Shown here: in pieces, positions 1 to 6,274 of the stretch | How positions within the stretch are numbered: position 1 is the first letter of the stretch | Layout of the letters: each line of letters opens with the position of its first letter | Assembly: GCA_011605715.1 (NCBI GenBank) | Contig: JAAOZO010000108.1 | Location: 1-6,277 of the forward strand | Length of the DNA: 6,277 nucleotides | Direction of reading: 5' to 3' | Source of the DNA: Nitrososphaerota archaeon | GTDB lineage: Archaea; Thermoproteota; EX4484-205; JAAOZO01 | Notes under the pieces: generated by a model | Databases searched by the model: none | Seen by the model: the letters and a program-made list of their open reading frames with translations, nothing else | Told to the model about the DNA's origin: nothing | Program-made: the position numbers and the translations under genes

Positions 1-2617
1 CTTTTGCCTTAACTATAGAGAAGGAAACATTGTTTGGTAAAAAGATTTTAAACACGTATTGCTTTTTCTTGTGGTCTTGCCATCTCTTTATTATCCAGCC
101 CAGCACAGGTGTTTGAACTCTTCCAGCACTTAAACTTTGATTATTAAAATGAGTCCAAAGTCTCTTACTTAGTTCAAAGCCAACCCACCTATCTTCTATT
201 CTTCTGACCAACTGAGCCTTTACAAGGTTTAAATTAATATCTTCGACGCTTAACAAACTTTCGCCTATGCCTCTCCTGGTAACTTCATGAAACTTAATTC
301 TATGTATTGAATCATTAAACGGAAAAATTACTGCTTTCAAATCCCATGCTATTTTTTCACCTTCAATATCAGGGTCAGTACCTATGAGAATTAAGTTAGC
401 TTCTGACGCTACTTGTCTTATTGCATTAATGATTGACTTCTTGGACACAACGTTAGTTGAACCGCATACTGGACACTTACTAGAAGAAGAAACAAACTGT
501 TCACCACACTTCATACACTTATTTATTGGGCCATATATTGCAGTATACTCGCTATCCTTTACAACTATACCATGAAAACCTACAAGGTCATGAGTTATCA
601 ATTCAAATAAGTGGCCACCGGTAGCGACTATTGTTAAAATGTACCTAGCGGTTGCCGTTTCGTAGAACGTAAGGCCTCCAATAATTCTTTTTGCAGGTTT
701 GCCGAACATTCTTGCTATGGTTCTTGCCTTATTTGGGGACTCTACTATGAATAAAGCAGACTTTATTAATTCTTTACTTATCTCAGGAGTAATTTCTCCT
801 TTATTTATTGCTCTTATTTTTTCTCTATCTTCGTCGACTTGTTTTATTAAAAGTTCAAGATTAATTTCGTTAAGATTTTTCCAAGTTATTTCTTCAACAT
901 ACCATCTCACACGTTTCCTTATGGAATTCCATGCCTTTTCATCGTCAACTATTGTTATCGCTATGCCTTTGCTTACTCCACCAGAATAAAGTCTAGAAGT
1001 TCTTCCACTTGCTTGTATGTAGCCTTCTGGATCAGGTACTATAAGATAAAGGGAACCTTCTTTTTCCTTAAGAGCCAGTTCTTTGCTTTCTTCTATCTTT
1101 TCTAATATTTTCTCATTTTCCATTAAATCTTCAAGAAATTTCTGTGCATCCAAGATAGAACTTAATGCAGACTTAAGGAAGCTATTGCTACTTAGAACAT
1201 TTTTTACTTCCAGATCCCTGTGATGAGACAAAAGTTCTATTTGATCATGTGTAATCGTAAGAAATCTCTTAAGATGAGATAAGTAATGATCTGCTTTTAA
1301 CCTTAGTTCTTCAGCTTCTATGAGATCTCTTATATTTTTTAGTATAATTATTAAATGCCTAGGGTTGAATGTATTAGTTGACAATGGAACCTCTATACGA
1401 GGGACTCCAACAAACAAAGCATAACGTATAGTTTCAGGAAGGTCAATACCTCTTGCTAAAGGACTCCTACTGCTGACTATGCCAACTAAAACTTCATATT
1501 CACCTGAAACGAACTTACTCAGTATTCCAGGGCGCATTCTGTCAAACAAGAAAGAGCGTATCCCATTTTCAACTAATTTTTTATGAAGCTGAGAGGCATA
1601 AGAAATACCCTTTTCTGAAGGTACAAAAACGAGACCACCAGATCCTAACTTCTTTATAAGCTTTAGCGCACTTTCTTCTATTGTCTCTGTAGGTTGAACA
1701 AATATGTCTTCTACATTTCTCACGAATGTTGGAACATAAGATTCTTCAAACCCCAATAAGAAGTTAAACAATTTAGCTCTTTTAGTTCTCTTTGCTCTTA
1801 TTGTAGCTCCAGAAACTATAATCTTCCCAACTTGACCGGAGCTTCTTACTTTAAGAACAGCTTCCTTAAGTTTTTCTTTTTCTTCCAATAGGACATCTTT
1901 TTTAGAATTTATAAGATTAAGCGCGCCTGTAATGAGTTCTTCGTTGAATCCTATTAGTTTTAATACTAGATCAACATTCTTAGAGGTTTTTAAAAAAGAG
2001 CCGATATCATCGATAAAAATTAATGAGAAATTAATTTTAGAGATAAAATCAAAATTTGTTGAAAGGAATCTATTAGTTGTTATGAGTATGTTAAAATCAC
2101 CTTCTTTAATCTTTTTCAGAGAAGCTTCCTTGTCTTTCATGCCAGAGTAGTAAGAGACGATCTTTATGTCTTCTGGCGCCACGTTTCTTGCAAAGCTCTC
2201 CATTTTTTGGAAAACTTGTTCAGCAAGAAGACTTGTGGGAACTATGAAGTATGCTTTATTTCCTCTAAGAGCTTCAAAAATGCAAGCAACGCATCCAAAG
2301 ACAGTTTTGCCGGAACCTGTTGGCGCAACTATGGAAAAACTATCGTTCTTTAAAAATCTTTTAGCCCAGACTTCTTGCATGCTCCACATTTGTCTATGTG
2401 TGGCTTCTAAGAAAATGTTGCTAAAACTTGCAAGACCTTTATATAGTTTTGCAAGCTCCTTATACCCATTCAAGTTATTTCTTTCTTCCAATAACTTAAT
2501 TACAGTTTCCTTACCTTTAACTTCATTGGGAAGGCAAGATTCGCAGACGCCTACCGTCAGTAACCTTTCTGAAGAAATATCACCTCCACAATTTGGACAC
2601 ATGTTCTTCAGGAGCAC
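1..2617 (-). CDS. rgy: Reverse gyrase (helicase-topoisomerase IA fusion), 3' end cut off by window edge
   Basis: ATP-dependent introduction of positive supercoils into DNA, a hallmark of hyperthermophiles. I read 872 uninterrupted codons on the minus strand. From a GTG start the order is: N-terminal zinc finger (C7, C10, C25, C28); Walker A APTGSGKT (98-105); motif II DDIG (203-206); motif III SGAT (269-272); motif V RGID (389-392); a helical stretch of roughly 410-510 that fits the latch insertion; motif VI QASGRTSR (535-542); TOPRIM start VESPNK with Glu626; a second zinc finger inside TOPRIM (C701, C704, C715, C718); DPDIEGE with D748, D750, E752; and SAGRVQTPVL (GRVQTP 832-837). Family members are about 1,050-1,250 residues, so the remaining topoisomerase part, including the catalytic tyrosine, lies beyond base 1. 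Start: in-frame TGA at 2638-2636 limits it to TTG 2632, GTG 2617 or ATG 2602. I prefer GTG because a weak AGGT precedes it and an A/T box lies about 34 bases upstream. Both zinc fingers are intact and no intein is seen. Identity is near certain; the exact start is not. Confidence 0.97.
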   Translation of the reverse strand, partial: MLLKNMCPNCGGDISSERLLTVGVCESCLPNEVKGKETVIKLLEERNNLNGYKELAKLYKGLASFSNIFLEATHRQMWSMQEVWAKRFLKNDSFSIVAPTGSGKTVFGCVACIFEALRGNKAYFIVPTSLLAEQVFQKMESFARNVAPEDIKIVSYYSGMKDKEASLKKIKEGDFNILITTNRFLSTNFDFISKINFSLIFIDDIGSFLKTSKNVDLVLKLIGFNEELITGALNLINSKKDVLLEEKEKLKEAVLKVRSSGQVGKIIVSGATIRAKRTKRAKLFNFLLGFEESYVPTFVRNVEDIFVQPTETIEESALKLIKKLGSGGLVFVPSEKGISYASQLHKKLVENGIRSFLFDRMRPGILSKFVSGEYEVLVGIVSSRSPLARGIDLPETIRYALFVGVPRIEVPLSTNTFNPRHLIIILKNIRDLIEAEELRLKADHYLSHLKRFLTITHDQIELLSHHRDLEVKNVLSSNSFLKSALSSILDAQKFLEDLMENEKILEKIEESKELALKEKEGSLYLIVPDPEGYIQASGRTSRLYSGGVSKGIAITIVDDEKAWNSIRKRVRWYVEEITWKNLNEINLELLIKQVDEDREKIRAINKGEITPEISKELIKSALFIVESPNKARTIARMFGKPAKRIIGGLTFYETATARYILTIVATGGHLFELITHDLVGFHGIVVKDSEYTAIYGPINKCMKCGEQFVSSSSKCPVCGSTNVVSKKSIINAIRQVASEANLILIGTDPDIEGEKIAWDLKAVIFPFNDSIHRIKFHEVTRRGIGESLLSVEDINLNLVKAQLVRRIEDRWVGFELSKRLWTHFNNQSLSAGRVQTPVLGWIIKRWQDHKKKQYVFKIFLPNNVSFSIVKAK

Positions 2618-2645
2618 GTTTAACCTACTCAACTGTCAGGCTATA

Positions 2646-2655
2646 CCTTTAATTT
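2646..2655 (-). promoter_or_regulatory. Candidate TATA-like box for reverse gyrase
   Basis: The minus strand reads AAATTAAAGG here, centred about 34 bases before the GTG at 2617, which would put transcription start a few bases before that codon. A second A/T-rich box, ATTTTAAAG (around 2671-2679 on this strand), is an alternative and would give a leader of about 30 bases. The whole gap is AT-rich, so chance matches are likely. Confidence 0.3.
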
Positions 2656-2711
2656 ACTTACTTTTGAGGCTTTAAAATTGTTTTGCTTAAATTTTTTATC
2701 AACATTTTGAG

Positions 2712-2724
2712 CAAAAAATAAAAG
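2712..2724 (-). terminator. T-rich tract after the metallopeptidase gene
   Basis: About 75 bases past the peptidase stop codon, the minus strand carries CTTTTATTTTTTG, without a convincing hairpin. Archaeal RNA polymerase terminates at such T-tracts, so this could end the upstream transcript before the reverse gyrase promoter. The call rests only on composition in an AT-rich gap. Confidence 0.35.
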
Positions 2725-2799
2725 ACATTAACTAAAACTAAATAGTAGACATTTTAAGGCTACATGAGTGGAGCTAAACTTATTGAAAATAACGTGAGT

Positions 2800-4386
2800 T
2801 TAATGCTCTTTTTTCTCGCCAACCTCCGCTACAGCCGTTACTAGAATGGAAAAGGTAAAGAAAAACAAAATTAGAGGAAACTTTTCAAAATTGCTTATTA
2901 GAGTAGACACTTCTCTTATGAACTGTTCAGCCTCTGAAGGGTTGGCATTCTCAATTATATAATATGAACTTGAGGAAGAGTTTTCTAACTTTTTAAGCAA
3001 TGGTGTGAAGAATGGGGGAAGGTTTAACTTTGTGAACGAAAAGTAATCAGAAATATTGTAAACAAAACCATATTTTAAGAAAAAAGCAGTAAAAGTGTTT
3101 GAGTAATTGCTTGCGGCGTAGAGGTACCTTAGTAATTGGTCGTTTGAAGATATTGACATATTACTTTTGGTAACTAGGTAAAAAAATTTTGATAAGAAAG
3201 TCTCTCCTTTAAATAGATTGTCTGATGGAGATGAAAAGTTGTTAAGGAGAGACTTAACTAAACAGTAAGATGCAGCATAGTACTCAAAAAGAGTCTTGTT
3301 TTGTTGAGTGTATTCTGGAGTCCAGTTAAAAACGAAAATTAAATTACCGTTTAATTCGCTTGCTGTGTCGATTAAATCTTCCTCAATGGAATAAGCCCCG
3401 ATTCCAAGCTGTTTTGCAACGGAAATTCCAATATAATTAGCCAAACCTTCATGGAACCAAAGAACCTTCGGAGAAATTCCTGCTTCGAAAGCATAATAGT
3501 GAACAAGTTCATGCGCAGCAATAGCTTCAAAGTAACCACTTTTTGTTCTGATATAAAATATGTTTAAGTTAATGTTACCAAGTTTTACTGCAGACTCTAT
3601 CGGGACAAAACCTCCCAAAGAGATATCGTTTAATGAGTTAGGTACAAAGAAATTCACTTCCACTCTCGATAAATTTTTATTAAAAATTTTATTAAATTTT
3701 GAGGAGATGTTTAAATAAAAGTTTAGAATCCTTTCTGCGATGCTCTTGTATCTTCTTGGAACTCTAAACACGAATGATCCAGAGCTTATGTTTATTTGAT
3801 CAGGATTTCCACTAACAGAAAAAGCTATGCCAATTCGATCGTCAGAAGAAGGCTCAAAGTAAAGCTCATTGTCACTTCTTTTAACTGGCGCAGGGTAGTA
3901 TTCTTTCACTCCCTTTGTTATGTTTGGAAGACTAACTATTGCTGTAGCCTTTAAGTTTCTGGAAAAGCCAATTGCAGGAGAAAAAAATAGGGCGTTTGGT
4001 TCAACAATTAAAGCACCATAAGATAGGTTCCACGACACTTCAAGATAAAGTGGGCCCTCATAGATTAATGAAAGGTTGTCATAAAAAGCATATGGAGCGC
4101 CACTACTGGTAAAAGCTTGAGAAATCGTCTTGTTGATTAGCTGGCCTTCCTTTAGTTTAAAAACCTGATAAGTATCACTTTTTGGTACTAATATCCATAA
4201 AGAATTTCTTCCATAAGAAGGATCTTCTATTATGAAAGTTGAATTGACGTTACCAGTATCAAATATTTTAAAAAGATAAACTACTGTGGCTTTTGATACG
4301 CTCTGTTGGGAGTTTATCTGACTAATAATGCTAGACAATAAGATTATAAACAAAAATAAAAATACAAAGTACTTCTTTTTTAACAT
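2800..4386 (-). CDS. Secreted, membrane-anchored HExxH zinc metallopeptidase (gluzincin, peptidase MA-like)
   Basis: Predicted cell-surface zinc protease of 528 residues. Residues 1-27 form a signal peptide (MLKKK, then a strongly hydrophobic run). The catalytic motif HELVH is at 292-296, followed by the third zinc ligand in HEGLANY (Glu313). This is the HExxH...E layout of gluzincins; the 16 residues between second His and Glu differ from the 18 of classical M1 aminopeptidases, and no GAMEN exopeptidase motif is visible, so it fits the broader peptidase MA-like group better than M1. Residues about 30-210 look like a beta-rich extracellular domain with no identified family. A Ser-rich stretch near 470 precedes a C-terminal membrane helix (about 503-520) with a short charged EKKEH tail, giving an outside-facing, C-anchored protein. 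Fifteen N-x-S/T sequons are spread over the exterior part. The ATG start is directly supported by the signal peptide. It begins 27 bases after the nucleotidylyltransferase stop and could share its transcript. Substrate unknown. Confidence 0.85.
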   Translation of the reverse strand: MLKKKYFVFLFLFIILLSSIISQINSQQSVSKATVVYLFKIFDTGNVNSTFIIEDPSYGRNSLWILVPKSDTYQVFKLKEGQLINKTISQAFTSSGAPYAFYDNLSLIYEGPLYLEVSWNLSYGALIVEPNALFFSPAIGFSRNLKATAIVSLPNITKGVKEYYPAPVKRSDNELYFEPSSDDRIGIAFSVSGNPDQINISSGSFVFRVPRRYKSIAERILNFYLNISSKFNKIFNKNLSRVEVNFFVPNSLNDISLGGFVPIESAVKLGNINLNIFYIRTKSGYFEAIAAHELVHYYAFEAGISPKVLWFHEGLANYIGISVAKQLGIGAYSIEEDLIDTASELNGNLIFVFNWTPEYTQQNKTLFEYYAASYCLVKSLLNNFSSPSDNLFKGETFLSKFFYLVTKSNMSISSNDQLLRYLYAASNYSNTFTAFFLKYGFVYNISDYFSFTKLNLPPFFTPLLKKLENSSSSSYYIIENANPSEAEQFIREVSTLISNFEKFPLILFFFTFSILVTAVAEVGEKKEH

Positions 4387-4399
4387 TTCAAAATCTTCT

Positions 4400-4405
4400 A
4401 AAAAA
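4400..4405 (-). terminator. Short T-run between nucleotidylyltransferase and peptidase genes
   Basis: The minus strand reads CCCCTCTTTTTTAG, with the six T's starting 8 bases after the nucleotidylyltransferase stop codon. It could cause full or partial termination, and so separate the two genes despite the 27-base gap. No hairpin is seen and the run is short, so support is weak. Confidence 0.25.
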
Positions 4406-4410
4406 GAGGG

Positions 4411-4420
4411 GTTTTAAGTA
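4411..4420 (-). promoter_or_regulatory. Candidate TATA-like box for the metallopeptidase
   Basis: The minus strand reads TACTTAAAAC, centred about 29 bases before the peptidase ATG and overlapping the last codons of the preceding gene. If used, the transcript would start within a few bases of the ATG, making it leaderless, which agrees with the absence of a Shine-Dalgarno sequence there. Read-through from upstream is the alternative. Confidence 0.3.
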
Positions 4421-5715
4421 TTTTCCTTAACTAGAGTGTTCACTTCTTCTTGAGTTCTTATCACTTTATTTATTATTCTAATACCCTCGGGAATAGAGAG
4501 GTTCGGCCAGATCTTACTTGCTACTATTTCGCAGCCTTCACCTACAGTTACGTTGTCACCCAACACTGAGAGGCCATGTATCTTAGTACGTTTTGAAGAA
4601 CTTGATTTGATATAACAATGCCTTCCAACTATGCTATTGCTTACTAAGGTACCTTCCTCTAAGAAATTTCTGTCTAATATAGCAGAATGTTCTATAATTG
4701 AATTTCTTCTTACAACTGAAAAATTATCTATATTTGAATCAGTTATTGAGACATTTTCTTCGATTAAAGTATGCCGCCCTATTAGCGCAGCACCATTTAT
4801 TGTAATTTTACCCTTTTTGTAGAGAGCCTTTATTTCTTCTCTTTTTTCTACAGATTCAACACTTTGACCTTGGACAAATATCGGTTTTTCGTCGTCTATT
4901 CTGACTTCAAACTCGTCTATAGTTTTCAACCGCCCATAAAGAATTTTTACCATGGCATCAAGGTATCTTTGAGGCGTACCGATATCAAACCACGTAGCAT
5001 CCAAGAAGTAGCCATAAACAGGATAGTCTTTCTCAACAAGGTAAGGAATTAAGTCCATACCAAAGTCAAGCCTTTTATTCTCATAGATCATTTTCTTAAC
5101 TTCATCTTTCTTAAAAACCTCTTTTATTTCAGGAGACATTAAGTAAAGGCCAGAATTTACTAGCTTGCTACCTTCAGACTTCACATCTTTTGGCTTCTCT
5201 ACAAAACTTTTTACTTTTTGGTCACTGTCTAAGTTAACAAGACCATATTCTTCGGGTTTTTCAACGCTAGCCAAGGCTAGCGTCATTAGCGCATTTTTAC
5301 TCTTATGGAACTCAATCATTTCCTTTAGCCTTATGTCAAAAATGTTGTCACCTTGAACACCAAAAACAGGATCCTTAATTTTATAGTACTCAAAGTTTAT
5401 TCTAACAGAATCAGCACTTCCAACATCAAGAATGTTTGGCTGGTACTTTATGTGAACCCTTGGCGAGATGTTATGTCTCGCAGAAAAACCTATCCCTTCC
5501 TTAAAGTAGTCGTACAAAGATTTGTAGTTTGTGTAACCTTTTACTCCAAAAATAAAAGTTTTCACACCCTGCTTAGCTAGGCTTTCCATAGAGAACTCAA
5601 CTATTGGACGATTCAACAGCCTAACGCATGCCTTCGAAACTAAAGCTGTTAGCGGCTGTAACCTTTTGGCTTCGCCCCCAACAGGAAGTATTACCTTTAG
5701 CTCATTGGCGTCCAA
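4414..5715 (-). CDS. Sugar-1-phosphate nucleotidylyltransferase with C-terminal left-handed beta-helix
   Basis: Makes a nucleotide-activated sugar (NDP-sugar) from a sugar-1-phosphate and an NTP, in the cytoplasm. The protein has 433 residues. The Rossmann-like nucleotidyltransferase domain spans about 8-250: VGGEAKRLQPLT (12-23) with a conserved Lys in VSK (28), the metal-binding GDN (122-124), EYG (156-158), FVEKP (171-175), NSGLY (187-191) and WFDIGTP (242-248), whose Asp244 is the second metal ligand. A linker follows, then hexapeptide-type repeats at about 303-420 (for example INGAALIGRHTLIEENVSI-like turns) forming a left-handed beta-helix, as in GDP-mannose pyrophosphorylase and GlmU-like proteins. 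Oddity: the glycine-rich signature is GGEAKR rather than GGxGTR. Which sugar and nucleotide are used cannot be told; GDP-mannose, UDP-GlcNAc or dTDP/UDP-glucose types are all possible. The start is TTG: an in-frame TAA sits two codons upstream and the conserved strand begins at residue 8, so no other start fits. The gene lies 48 bases after rps10. Confidence 0.9.
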   Translation of the reverse strand: MDANELKVILPVGGEAKRLQPLTALVSKACVRLLNRPIVEFSMESLAKQGVKTFIFGVKGYTNYKSLYDYFKEGIGFSARHNISPRVHIKYQPNILDVGSADSVRINFEYYKIKDPVFGVQGDNIFDIRLKEMIEFHKSKNALMTLALASVEKPEEYGLVNLDSDQKVKSFVEKPKDVKSEGSKLVNSGLYLMSPEIKEVFKKDEVKKMIYENKRLDFGMDLIPYLVEKDYPVYGYFLDATWFDIGTPQRYLDAMVKILYGRLKTIDEFEVRIDDEKPIFVQGQSVESVEKREEIKALYKKGKITINGAALIGRHTLIEENVSITDSNIDNFSVVRRNSIIEHSAILDRNFLEEGTLVSNSIVGRHCYIKSSSSKRTKIHGLSVLGDNVTVGEGCEIVASKIWPNLSIPEGIRIINKVIRTQEEVNTLVKENT

Positions 5716-5739
5716 GATTTAACAAAGTTTAGGTTTTTG

Positions 5740-5750
5740 AAAAATAAAAA
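5740..5750 (-). promoter_or_regulatory. T-rich tract: possible rps10 terminator and/or promoter box of the nucleotidylyltransferase
   Basis: The minus strand reads ATTTTTATTTTTC between the uS10 stop codon and the TTG start. It is centred 30 bases before that TTG, the right place for an archaeal TATA box with a near-leaderless transcript, and 14 bases past the uS10 stop, the right place for a T-tract terminator. The two roles cannot be separated from sequence alone. Confidence 0.4.
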
Positions 5751-5763
5751 TGTTGTGGCTATG

Positions 5764-6072
5764 CTAGAATAGGTCTATAGCGACCTTCACATCCTCTGGA
5801 AGCCTTACTCTCAGTAAGGACCTTAAGACTTTATCGCTTGCATCAACATAAAAAACTCTTCTGTGAATTCGCATTTCAAACTTATCCCAAGTTATTGTTC
5901 CTTCTCCGCTTGGATTCTTTTGAGTAACCACTTTAAGAACTTTTGTTGGCAATGGAATAGGCCCAGAAAAACTTGCGTTAGCCTCTTTTACGACGCTAAG
6001 TATCTCATTCTCTAATGCTCTTAGACTCTCTAAGTTTGTACTAGAGAGCTTTATTCTTGCTTTCCCTGGCAT
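5764..6072 (-). CDS. rps10: 30S ribosomal protein uS10 (S10), archaeal type
   Basis: Small-subunit ribosomal protein located in the 30S head, where it contacts 16S rRNA and uS3/uS14. It has 102 residues, the normal archaeal length. Recognisable family segments are the N-terminal KARIKLSSTN (4-13), the conserved loop GPIPLPTKV (37-45), GEG around 56-58, the basic MRIHRRVFYVDA region (67-78), and the C-terminal VRLPEDVKVAIDL. The ATG at 6072 gives the expected MPGKARI start. No strong Shine-Dalgarno precedes it. In many crenarchaea this gene follows elongation factor 1-alpha; here the gene immediately upstream is tRNA-Ala, and rps10 appears to have its own promoter. A T-rich tract follows its TAG stop after 13 bases. 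Confidence 0.97.
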   Translation of the reverse strand: MPGKARIKLSSTNLESLRALENEILSVVKEANASFSGPIPLPTKVLKVVTQKNPSGEGTITWDKFEMRIHRRVFYVDASDKVLRSLLRVRLPEDVKVAIDLF

Positions 6073-6138
6073 TTGTGTTACGTACTCTCAGTTTTAGAAA
6101 AGGGGTAAATAAAGATTCTTCACCCGATTAGAAAAGAC

Positions 6139-6148
6139 TTTTTATAAA
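6139..6148 (-). promoter_or_regulatory. Probable TATA box for rps10
   Basis: The minus strand reads TTTATAAAAA, the best match to the archaeal TATA consensus in the window. Transcription would begin about 26 bases further on, near 6117, giving a leader of roughly 45 bases before the uS10 ATG. A second, weaker box (CTTTATTTA, 6106-6114) would give a leader of about 10 bases. Confidence 0.5.
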
Positions 6149-6160
6149 CGCCAAAGTCAA

Positions 6161-6180
6161 TAAAAATAGCTTTTAAGCTC
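6161..6180 (-). terminator. Weak hairpin plus T-tract downstream of tRNA-Ala
   Basis: The minus strand reads GAGCTTAAAAGCTATTTTTA: a perfect AGCTT/AAGCT inverted repeat with only AA between the arms (a 4-base stem with 4-base loop is more realistic), followed by five T's. It may be a back-up terminator for the tRNA transcript or just AT-rich symmetry upstream of the rps10 promoter. Confidence 0.3.
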
Positions 6181-6197
6181 CTAATTTTTACTGAACT

Positions 6198-6202
6198 AAA
6201 AA
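6198..6202 (-). terminator. T5 run immediately after tRNA-Ala
   Basis: Five T's directly follow the discriminator base of the tRNA on the minus strand. T-runs just past the 3' end are common terminators for archaeal tRNA genes. The run also confirms that CCA is not encoded in the gene. Confidence 0.45.
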
Positions 6203-6274
6203 TGGACCGGGAGGGACTCGAACCCTCAACCTCTCGAGTGCAAGTCGAGTGCTCTACCTTTGAGCTACCGGCCC
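6203..6274 (-). tRNA. tRNA-Ala (anticodon UGC)
   Basis: A complete 72-base cloverleaf decoding GCA-family alanine codons. Acceptor arms GGGCCGG and CCGGTCC pair with one G3-U70 wobble, the main identity element of tRNA-Ala. D stem GCTC/GAGC with a 7-base loop; anticodon stem CTCGA/TCGAG around loop CTTGCAC (anticodon TGC at 34-36); 5-base variable loop; T stem GAGGG/CCCTC with loop TTCGAGT; discriminator A73. No intron and no encoded CCA. Its promoter would lie beyond the right edge of the window. Confidence 0.98.

Noticed and set aside
384..989. Plus-strand open frames of 63 and 96 codons
   Set aside because: Both are antisense to the TOPRIM region of reverse gyrase, whose conserved motifs fix the coding strand and frame.
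1..2617. Intein or frameshift in reverse gyrase
   Set aside because: The frame is open from the zinc finger to the edge, and the helicase and topoisomerase motifs occur in normal order and spacing without an inserted block.
2166..2675. 169-codon open frame on the plus strand
   Set aside because: It lies antisense to the clearly recognisable reverse gyrase helicase domain, shows no familiar motif, and has no promoter or start context of its own; long antisense frames are expected opposite a long coding sequence.
2764..2844. Small plus-strand frame of about 26 codons starting in the gap before reverse gyrase
   Set aside because: It runs antisense into the end of the peptidase gene, has no recognisable feature, and is short enough to be chance.
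3668..3705. AT-rich near-repeat with ATTAAATTTTTATT-like units
   Set aside because: It encodes an Asn/Lys/Phe/Ile-rich stretch (FNKIFNKNLS) of the peptidase; this is codon composition in an AT-rich genome rather than a regulatory or mobile repeat.
4631..5580. Four plus-strand open frames of 62-75 codons
   Set aside because: All are antisense to the nucleotidylyltransferase, which carries conserved catalytic motifs throughout this stretch.
6203..6274. tRNA gene as an integration site for a mobile element
   Set aside because: No repeated copy of the tRNA 3' end and no integrase gene are present in the window, and the tRNA is intact.
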